A stretch of 8,537 nucleotides of DNA, taken from contig CAZSOQ010000227.1 of NCBI GenBank assembly GCA_964608495.1, positions 1 through 8,537 of the forward strand, read 5' to 3'. Position 1 is the first letter of the stretch, and each line of letters starts with the position of its first letter. Below are positions 1 through 4,749 of this stretch, piece by piece. The notes under the pieces were generated by a model that saw nothing but the letters and a program-made list of their open reading frames with translations, did not search any database and was not told the origin of the DNA. This DNA is from JAKORR01 sp964608495 (GTDB lineage: Bacteria > Armatimonadota > Zipacnadia > Zipacnadales > FEN-943). The position numbers and the translations under genes are program-made.

Positions 1-1027
1 ACCAGGCCGTCTCGGTGTAGGCGCGGTACTGGGGGCCGAGGAAGCAGCCCCAGTGGTTGTAGTCCACGGGATTGCCGAAGAGGTCGGGCATGAGGCCGGC
101 GAAGAGGTAGGGCCAGGGGAGGCGGTAGCCGAGAGTGGAGGCGTAGGCGATGGCGCGGCGGTGAGAGCGGGCGGCGAACTCGAGGGTCGGGAGGAGCTGG
201 ATCGCGGCGAGGGCGGCGCCGCCGACGGCCATGAGGGCCGCGACGGCAAGGGCCGGGGCGGGCGACTGGCCGCGGCGGGCGCGCCAGCAGGCGGAGGCGA
301 GGACGTAGAGGGCGAAGGTGAGGAGGAGGTAGAAGGAGACGTGGAGATTGCCGGCGAGGAACTGCAGGCCCAGGGCAAGGGCCCCAAGGGCCAGCCACGG
401 GGCGCGGCCGGGGCCCTCGGCTCGGCGGGCGCGCTCGTAGGCGCCAAGGACGAGAGGGAGCCAGCCGGGCACCGAGCGGAAGCTGGGCAGGCAGATCCAG
501 CCGACAACGAAGCCGTTGTACATCCAGGCGACGGCGCCGAGGAGGGCGGCGCGGCGGCGCAGACCGATCGTGCGCAGGAACCAGAACATGAAGCTGCCGC
601 TGGCGAAGAGGTAAAGGGCGGCGGCGCAGGCGAAGGCGCGTTCGGGGGTCATGAGGGCGAAGAGCCAGGTCTCGGGGTAGAAGACGGCGGATTGGTTGTT
701 GGCGACGAAGGGCGTGCCCGAGAGCATGTAGGGGTTCCAGAGGGGGACGACGCCGTGGCGGAGCTGGTCGCCGGCGTACCTGCGCCAGGGCCAGAACTGC
801 TGGACGGCGTCGAGGATGGGATTGGAGACGCGGGTGAAGGCCATCTGGTGGGAGAGGGCCTTGAAGGGCTGCATGACCATGAGCAGATCGGCCGGAAGGA
901 GCACACGGCCGAGGAAGAGGGCAGGAGCAAGGGGAAGCAGAGAGAGCGCGGCGGGGAAGAGCAGACAGCGGAGGCTGCGGCAGGCCTGGCGATGGCGGCG
1001 GTACGTTTTGACTGCGGCGGCTCTCAT
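1..1027 (-). CDS. YfhO-like multi-pass membrane protein, N-terminal part (gene runs off left edge)
   Basis: The minus strand is open from an ATG at 1027 to the window edge: 342 codons with no stop, so only the N-terminal part is present. A basic N-terminus (residues 8-20) precedes a first membrane segment (about 22-45). Then comes a periplasm-type loop with the YfhO/GT-C-like pattern: NPILDAVQQFWPWR (69-82), PLWNPYMLSGTPFVANNQS (95-113) and AVFYPETW. Further hydrophobic segments lie at about 132-150, 160-180, 186-197, 211-243 and 258-280. YfhO-family proteins are large integral membrane proteins related to GT-C glycosyltransferases; in Gram-positives they help glycosylate lipoteichoic acid. 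Whether this one is a transferase cannot be judged without the C-terminus. The start is supported by AGGGAAAG about 9 nt upstream. Codons end mostly in C (GCC, CTC, CGC), as in the other minus-strand genes. The gene is divergent from efp. Confidence is high for a real membrane protein and moderate for the family. Confidence 0.8.
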   Translation of the reverse strand, partial: MRAAAVKTYRRHRQACRSLRCLLFPAALSLLPLAPALFLGRVLLPADLLMVMQPFKALSHQMAFTRVSNPILDAVQQFWPWRRYAGDQLRHGVVPLWNPYMLSGTPFVANNQSAVFYPETWLFALMTPERAFACAAALYLFASGSFMFWFLRTIGLRRRAALLGAVAWMYNGFVVGWICLPSFRSVPGWLPLVLGAYERARRAEGPGRAPWLALGALALGLQFLAGNLHVSFYLLLTFALYVLASACWRARRGQSPAPALAVAALMAVGGAALAAIQLLPTLEFAARSHRRAIAYASTLGYRLPWPYLFAGLMPDLFGNPVDYNHWGCFLGPQYRAYTETAW

Positions 1028-1037
1028 CGTGTAGACT
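1008..1037 (+). promoter_or_regulatory. Candidate sigma-70-type promoter of the efp operon
   Basis: TTGACT at 1008-1013 matches five of six bases of the -35 consensus. After an 18-bp spacer, TAGACT at 1032-1037 matches four of six bases of the -10 consensus. Transcription would start near 1044, about 50 bases before the efp start codon. The -35 element and spacer overlap the first codons of the divergent yfhO-like gene, so the two genes could interfere at initiation. This is a consensus match only. In GC-rich DNA such a pair is uncommon by chance but is not proof. Confidence 0.4.
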
Positions 1038-1044
1038 TTCCCTG

Positions 1045-1068
1045 GCCCGCAGGCGCTGTTCTGCGGGC
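1045..1068 (+). repeat. Perfect 8-bp inverted repeat in the efp leader
   Basis: GCCCGCAG (1045-1052) and CTGCGGGC (1061-1068) are perfect reverse complements around the 8-base loop GCGCTGTT. Transcribed from the promoter proposed at 1008-1037, this would be a stable hairpin at the very 5' end of the efp mRNA, 12 bases before the AGGAGG ribosome site at 1081. It has no following T-run, so it does not look like an intrinsic terminator. It could protect the mRNA 5' end or be a dyad operator between the two divergent genes. The structure is visible directly; the role is inference. Confidence 0.45.
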
Positions 1069-1080
1069 TGAATCATCGTG

Positions 1081-1086
1081 AGGAGG
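1081..1086 (+). promoter_or_regulatory. Ribosome binding site deciding the TTG start of efp
   Basis: A perfect AGGAGG lies 8 bases before the TTG at 1095. No in-frame ATG or GTG fits the EF-P N-terminus better, so the rare TTG start is preferred. Confidence 0.75.
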
Positions 1087-1094
1087 AGCAGGCC

Positions 1095-1655
1095 TTGGTA
1101 ACGACGACGGATTTCAAGCCGGGCTTGACCATAGAGCTCGAAGGTGAAGTTTACCAGATAATGCGCGTGGATCACATTAAGTCGGGCCGAGGCGCGGCGG
1201 TGGTGAAGGCGAAGCTTCGGCACGCGCGAACGGGCGCCATCACGGAGAGGACCTTCCGGTCGGGGGAGAGAGTGGGGAGGGCGATGGTTGACCATCGCGA
1301 GGCCGTGTATCTGTATACGGACGGGATGGACTACCACTTCCAGGATGCGGAGAACTTCGACGACATCGTGCTGACGCCCGGGCAGATCGGGGATCTGGCC
1401 GAGTGGCTGAAGGAAAGCGAGTCCATCACGGTGCTGCTCTTCGAGGGGCAACTGATCGGCATCGAGCTGCCGCAGACGGTGGAGAGGGAAGTGGTGCAGA
1501 CCGATCCGGGGCTGAAGGGCGACACGGCATCGGGTGGATCGAAGCCCGCGACGATCGAGGGCGGGGTGGTGGTGCAGGTGCCGCTGTTCATCAACGAGGG
1601 CGACGTGGTCAAGGTTGACACGCGCAGCGGGGAGTATGTGGAGAGGGTCAGCTAA
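1095..1655 (+). CDS. efp: Translation elongation factor P with arginine at the functional tip
   Basis: EF-P binds between the ribosomal P and E sites and relieves stalling at consecutive prolines. The 186-residue length is normal. Domain I (about 1-63, KOW-like barrel) begins TTTDFKPGLTIELEGEVYQI, and two OB-fold domains follow (about 66-128 and 130-185). The C-terminus carries the family signature GDTASGGSKPAT (142-153) and ends DTRSGEYVERV. The loop that reaches the peptidyl-transferase centre reads KSGRGAAVV, with Arg32 where E. coli has the modified Lys34. Loop length is canonical, unlike the longer loop of EfpL/YeiP, so this is EF-P proper. Arg at this place is typical of the EarP-rhamnosylated class, but no earP or rhamnose-synthesis gene is in the window. 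The start is TTG with AGGAGG 8 bases upstream. It is the first gene of the operon, 15 bp before the accB-like gene. Confidence 0.95.
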   Translation: MVTTTDFKPGLTIELEGEVYQIMRVDHIKSGRGAAVVKAKLRHARTGAITERTFRSGERVGRAMVDHREAVYLYTDGMDYHFQDAENFDDIVLTPGQIGDLAEWLKESESITVLLFEGQLIGIELPQTVEREVVQTDPGLKGDTASGGSKPATIEGGVVVQVPLFINEGDVVKVDTRSGEYVERVS

Positions 1656-1670
1656 CAGGGCCGGTTACTC

Positions 1671-2105
1671 ATGGACCGCGAGAAGGTCTTGAAGCTGGTG
1701 CGGATGCTGAAGGCCTCCCAGGCGAGTGACCTGGAGGTGGAGCGTGACGGGCTGAGGGTGGCGATCACGCGGCCGCTGGCAGAGGAGAGGGCCGAGGCGC
1801 CCGCCGGCGAGCAGGGCGAGGGGGCGCCGCGGGCCGTCGAGGCGATGGTCGAGGGAGTGCTGGTGAACTCGCACGTGGTGGGCTTCTTCCGGCGGGGGAA
1901 GGCGCCGGGGGCTGATCCGCTGGCGGAGCCGGGGCAGCGGGTGCCGGCGGGGAAGCCGCTGTGTGCGGTGGAGGCTCTGAGCCGCTGGGTGCTGGTGGAG
2001 GCGCCGGTGGATTGCGAGGTGGTCGAGTTCCTGCTGGAGGACGGGGCGCGAACGGAGTACGGCACGCCGCTGGTGCGGCTGCGCGCCGCGGGCGATAGCG
2101 AATAG
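1671..2105 (+). CDS. AccB/BCCP-like carrier protein lacking the biotinyl lysine
   Basis: This 144-residue protein has BCCP architecture. The N-terminal helical segment (MDREKVLKLVRMLKASQASD, then LEVERDGLRVAITR) matches the start of BCCPs. A short Ala/Glu-rich linker follows (about 36-55), then a biotinyl/lipoyl-type beta-barrel domain (about 56-139) with VVGFFRR, PGQRVPAGKPLCAVEA and a GTPLVRL ending. In true BCCPs the barrel hairpin carries EAMKM, and the lysine is biotinylated. Here residues 101-105 read EALSR, so Ser104 replaces the lysine, and the usual SPMVGTF strand reads NSHVVGF. The frame is intact and codon use matches the neighbours, so this is not an obvious pseudogene or frameshift. 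Genomic position (efp upstream, accC downstream) says accB; the missing lysine says it cannot carry carboxybiotin. It may be a non-catalytic partner of acetyl-CoA carboxylase, with the real carrier elsewhere. No strong ribosome site is visible, so translational coupling to efp is possible. Confidence 0.88.
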   Translation: MDREKVLKLVRMLKASQASDLEVERDGLRVAITRPLAEERAEAPAGEQGEGAPRAVEAMVEGVLVNSHVVGFFRRGKAPGADPLAEPGQRVPAGKPLCAVEALSRWVLVEAPVDCEVVEFLLEDGARTEYGTPLVRLRAAGDSE

Positions 2106-2130
2106 CGGGGCGAGAAGGGAAGCGCATAAC

Positions 2131-2523
2131 ATGGGGCACTCACGCGGCTTTGTGCTGATCGAGCTACTGGTGGTGGTGGCGCTGTTGGGGGTGGCCGCCG
2201 GGGTGTACTTCGCCTGGTACTCGCCGGGGCAGCACCAGCGGCTCAAGGAAGCGGTGGAGTCGGGCAATCCCCAGCAGGTGCCCGTGGGTCCCGACACCGT
2301 GCTGGGCCAGGCCTACAAGAAGGGGCAGAGCGCCGAGTGCATTAACAACCTCACCCAGCTACGGCAGGCGGTCCAGCTATACGTGGTGGACAACGACAGG
2401 TACCCGTCGTCGCTGGCCGAGGTCAATCTGCCGAACATGGTGACCTGCCCGGTGAGCGGCCAGGCCTATCTGTACGATCCCAGCACGGGCACGGTGAAGT
2501 GCCCGACGCATCCCAAGTACTGA
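2131..2523 (+). CDS. Type IV prepilin-like / pseudopilin protein inside the acc operon
   Basis: The 130-residue protein has a short leader MGHSRG followed by FVLIELLVVVALLG (7-20), the class III prepilin signal. Cleavage would be after Gly6, Phe7 becomes the methylated N-terminus, and Glu11 is the conserved +5 glutamate. The hydrophobic helix spans about 7-29. Residues 30-66 are a Gly/Pro/Gln-rich spacer, longer than usual between the helix and head. The head has AECINNLTQLRQAVQLYVVDNDRYPSS, a pattern of GspG/ComGC-type pseudopilins, then two 'CP' motifs at Cys106 and Cys124 ending CPTHPKY, probably a disulfide pair. It would sit in the inner membrane and assemble through a type II secretion or type IV pilus machine, which is not encoded here. 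Its place between the accB-like gene and accC is unusual. A GAAGGGAAG-like ribosome site precedes the ATG. Family assignment is firm; the specific role is unknown. Confidence 0.88.
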   Translation: MGHSRGFVLIELLVVVALLGVAAGVYFAWYSPGQHQRLKEAVESGNPQQVPVGPDTVLGQAYKKGQSAECINNLTQLRQAVQLYVVDNDRYPSSLAEVNLPNMVTCPVSGQAYLYDPSTGTVKCPTHPKY

Positions 2524-2585
2524 GTCCTGGTGGGGAACTCTGGGCGAAGCGAGAGAGCCTGCGTGATGACGACCGGGGCAGCGTG

Positions 2586-3941
2586 ATGTTTGAAAAGGTA
2601 CTGATAGCCAATCGAGGCGAGATCGCCTGTCGGATCGTCCAGGCCTGCAGGGAGTTAGGGCTGCGGACCGTGGCGGTCTTCTCAGAGGCCGACAGGGCGT
2701 CGCTGCACGTGCAGCTTGCGGACGAGGCCGTGTGCATAGGGCCGCCGCCGAACAAGGAGAGTTACCTCAACGTCGCCAACATCATCTCGGCGTGTGAGGT
2801 GACGGGGGCGGACGCGGTACACCCCGGGTACGGCAACCTGTCGGAGGACCCCACTTTCGCGGAGGCGTGCCAGGAGTGCGGGATCACCTTCGTGGGGCCG
2901 CCGGCGCACGTCATCGCGCGGATGGGAGACAAGGCCGAGGCGCGACGGGTGGTTCGCGAGGCCGGGATCCCCGTGGTGCCGGGCAGCTCGGGCGCCGTGA
3001 GCGATGCGGAGGAAGCCCGGCGGATCGGGTCGGAGCTGGGATACCCCGTGATGCTCAAGGCCGTGTCGGGCGGCGGCGGCCGGGGGATAAGGATCGCCCA
3101 CAACCCGTCCCACCTCACGCAGCTCTTCGACCAAGCACGGGGCGAGGCGCGGGCGGCCTTCGGCAACGGGCACCTCTACGTGGAGAAGTACATCGAGCAA
3201 CCCCGACATGTGGAGGTCCAGATCCTCGCGGATTCCCACGACAACGTAGTGCACCTGGGCGAGAGGGAGTGCTCGATCCAGTTCCGGCACCAGAAGCTGC
3301 TGGAGGAGTCGCCGGCGCCTGGGGTGTCATCGTCGCTGAGGCGGAGGATGGGGGAAGCGGCGGTGAAGGCGGCGGAGGCAGTGGGGTACGTGAATGCGGG
3401 GACGATGGAGTTCATCCTGGACAGGCGAGGGCGCTTCTACTTCATCGAGATGAACACGCGGATACAGGTGGAGCACGCGGTCAGCGAGATGGTGACCGGT
3501 GTGGACATCGTGCGCGAGCAGTTGCGGGTCGCGGCCGGGGAGAAGCTGAGCTGCCAGCAGGGGCGGATCTGGTTCAACGGGCACGCGATCGAGTGCAGGA
3601 TTCTGGCGGCGGATGGGGAGCGGGATCTGGCGCCGTCGCCGGGGCGGATCACGCGATGGTCGGTGCCGGTCGGTCCTGGGGTGCGGGTGGACTCGGGGGT
3701 GACGGTGGGGTCGGAGGTGAGCAGCTACTACGACCCGATGATCGCGAAGGTGATCTGCTGGGACAGGACGCGGCAGGATGCGATAGCGCGGATGGAAGCC
3801 ACGCTGCGCGGGATGCGGGTGGAAGGCATCAGGACGACGATCCCGCTGCACCTGCGGATCCTGCGCAATGCCTACTACCGTGCGGGACAGGTGGATACCC
3901 ACTTCATCGAGCGCCGACTGAGTGAGGAGCAGCCTACCTAG
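2586..3941 (+). CDS. accC: Biotin carboxylase subunit of acetyl-CoA carboxylase
   Basis: AccC carboxylates the biotin of a carrier protein with ATP and bicarbonate, the first half-reaction of malonyl-CoA synthesis. The 451 residues match the family length. They begin FEKVLIANRGEIACRIV (N-terminal domain to about 113). The ATP-grasp domain has Lys116, Lys158 with the SGGGGRG loop (161-167), RHVEVQILAD (207-216) and RHQK (234-237). The active-site block FIEMNTRIQVEH (286-297) includes Glu288, Asn290, Arg292 and Glu296, and Arg338 is in the C-terminal domain (ECRIL). All expected catalytic residues are present. Oddities are Asn84 where the family has Phe (GYGNLSED) and a PPP run at 53-55. The ATG at 2586 gives the standard N-terminus; an in-frame ATG at 2499 would add 29 unrelated residues and overlap the prepilin gene. 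The upstream gap is 62 bp with only a weak ribosome site. Confidence 0.95.
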   Translation: MFEKVLIANRGEIACRIVQACRELGLRTVAVFSEADRASLHVQLADEAVCIGPPPNKESYLNVANIISACEVTGADAVHPGYGNLSEDPTFAEACQECGITFVGPPAHVIARMGDKAEARRVVREAGIPVVPGSSGAVSDAEEARRIGSELGYPVMLKAVSGGGGRGIRIAHNPSHLTQLFDQARGEARAAFGNGHLYVEKYIEQPRHVEVQILADSHDNVVHLGERECSIQFRHQKLLEESPAPGVSSSLRRRMGEAAVKAAEAVGYVNAGTMEFILDRRGRFYFIEMNTRIQVEHAVSEMVTGVDIVREQLRVAAGEKLSCQQGRIWFNGHAIECRILAADGERDLAPSPGRITRWSVPVGPGVRVDSGVTVGSEVSSYYDPMIAKVICWDRTRQDAIARMEATLRGMRVEGIRTTIPLHLRILRNAYYRAGQVDTHFIERRLSEEQPT

Positions 3942-3952
3942 GGGGGTCAACC

Positions 3953-4234
3953 ATGAGTGAGGACAAGCGTGAAGCCCAGCCCGCGCAGGAGGCAAGCGGG
4001 AAGGGCGCGGCGGGCGAGGAGGACCTGGAGCTGGACGTGGCGGGGGCAGGTGGTGGGAAGAAGGAGCCGGGGATAAGCTGGGGTATGATGGTTGGCGCGT
4101 CCCTGGGATTCGGCGTGGGGATGGTGTTTGTCCTGGCGGGCTTCTGGAAGGGGCTGCTGGCCGTGCTGTTCACGGTAGTGGGGGCGGCGATCGGGAAGCT
4201 AATATGGGACTCATCAGGAGGCAGTCATGCGTGA
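3953..4234 (+). CDS. Small two-helix membrane protein, DUF2273-like
   Basis: The 93-residue protein has a charged, Ala/Gly-rich soluble N-terminus (1-38). Two hydrophobic segments follow (about 43-63 and 67-84), joined by GFWKG, with the second ending VVGAAIGKLIWD. The GFWK turn followed by a helix ending in G-x-x-I-G-K-L matches my recollection of DUF2273, small membrane proteins often found next to Asp23/Gls24 proteins in the accC-nusB region of Firmicutes. No Asp23 gene is present here, so this would be the membrane part alone. The function is unknown; in Firmicutes related proteins are tied to the cell envelope. The start has a strong GGGGGGT ribosome site a few bases upstream. The 3' end overlaps nusB by 8 bases, implying translational coupling. 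Confidence is high for a real gene and moderate for the family. Confidence 0.78.
   Translation: MSEDKREAQPAQEASGKGAAGEEDLELDVAGAGGGKKEPGISWGMMVGASLGFGVGMVFVLAGFWKGLLAVLFTVVGAAIGKLIWDSSGGSHA
4216..4221 (+). promoter_or_regulatory. Ribosome binding site of nusB inside the upstream gene
   Basis: AGGAGG lies 5 bases before the nusB ATG (4227) and inside the 3' end of the DUF2273-like gene. The start (ATGCGTGA) overlaps the upstream stop codon, a classic coupling arrangement. Confidence 0.7.
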
Positions 4235-4724
4235 ACGACCAGGGGGTCGCCGGAGGGCCCGCGAACTCGCCCTGGCTTTGTTGGTGAGCGCGGACGTGGG
4301 CGAGAAGGGGCCGGCGAAGGTGTTCGAGATGGCGGCTGACGCGCTGGCGGCTCTGGCCGAGGAGTGGGAGCTGGGGGATGGCGAGAGGCTTCGGATCCTG
4401 CCCGAGGCGGCGGAGTACGGTCACAAGCTAACGGAGGAGTACTTCCGCCACGCGCAGGAGATTGACGGGATGATCGAGGAGCTGTCGGAGGACTGGGTGC
4501 TGGATCGAATGGCAGCCATTGACCGCAACATCCTCCGGATGGCGATAACGGAGCTTCTGCACTTCCCCGACGTGCCGGTGAGCGCCGTGATCAACGAGGC
4601 CGTGGAGCTGGCGAAGATGTACGGCACACCGGAGTCGGGGCGATTCGTGAACGGGATGCTGGGGGCGCTGGCGCGGAGCAGAGGTCTGGCGGCGGCCAGC
4701 GGGGTGGTTCCCACGACCGAGTGA
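4227..4724 (+). CDS. nusB: Transcription antitermination factor NusB
   Basis: NusB binds boxA RNA together with NusE (ribosomal protein S10) and promotes antitermination, mainly on rRNA operons. The 165-residue protein is all-helical in character. It has a basic N-terminus (RERPGGRRRARELALALL) expected to contact RNA. The family's hallmark C-terminal half covers 93-149: DRMAAIDRNILRMAITELLHF, then PVSAVINEAVELAKMYG and ESGRFVNGMLGAL. The middle (about 40-75) is acidic and somewhat longer than in E. coli NusB (139 residues), and the last 16 residues are an Ala/Gly-rich tail. It is the last gene of the operon, and nusB close downstream of accC is a known gene order. It converges on the minus-strand gene ending at 4750. 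Confidence 0.95.
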   Translation: MRERPGGRRRARELALALLVSADVGEKGPAKVFEMAADALAALAEEWELGDGERLRILPEAAEYGHKLTEEYFRHAQEIDGMIEELSEDWVLDRMAAIDRNILRMAITELLHFPDVPVSAVINEAVELAKMYGTPESGRFVNGMLGALARSRGLAAASGVVPTTE

Positions 4725-4730
4725 CGCAGC

Positions 4731-4745
4731 GCGGGCCCGGCCCGC
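4731..4745. terminator. Weak candidate bidirectional terminator hairpin between convergent genes
   Basis: GCGGGC (4731-4736) and GCCCGC (4740-4745) form a perfect 6-bp stem with a 3-base loop, placed between the nusB stop (4724) and the stop of the convergent gene (4750). Neither side is followed by a T-run, so efficient intrinsic termination is doubtful. In DNA this GC-rich such a stem can also arise by chance. Confidence 0.3.
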
Positions 4746-4749
4746 CCGG

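Noticed and set aside
53..1081. Long plus-strand frame of 342 codons
   Set aside because: The translation is Glu/Gly/Ala-rich low complexity with no domain; it is the antisense image of the YfhO-like membrane gene, whose codon pattern and motifs are convincing.
2499..2585. Longer accC start at 2499
   Set aside because: It would overlap the prepilin gene and add 29 residues before the canonical MFEKVLIANRGE start.
2867..3925. Plus-strand 352-codon frame inside accC
   Set aside because: It is in another frame of accC, Gly/Arg/Ala-rich, with no motif; accC is certain.
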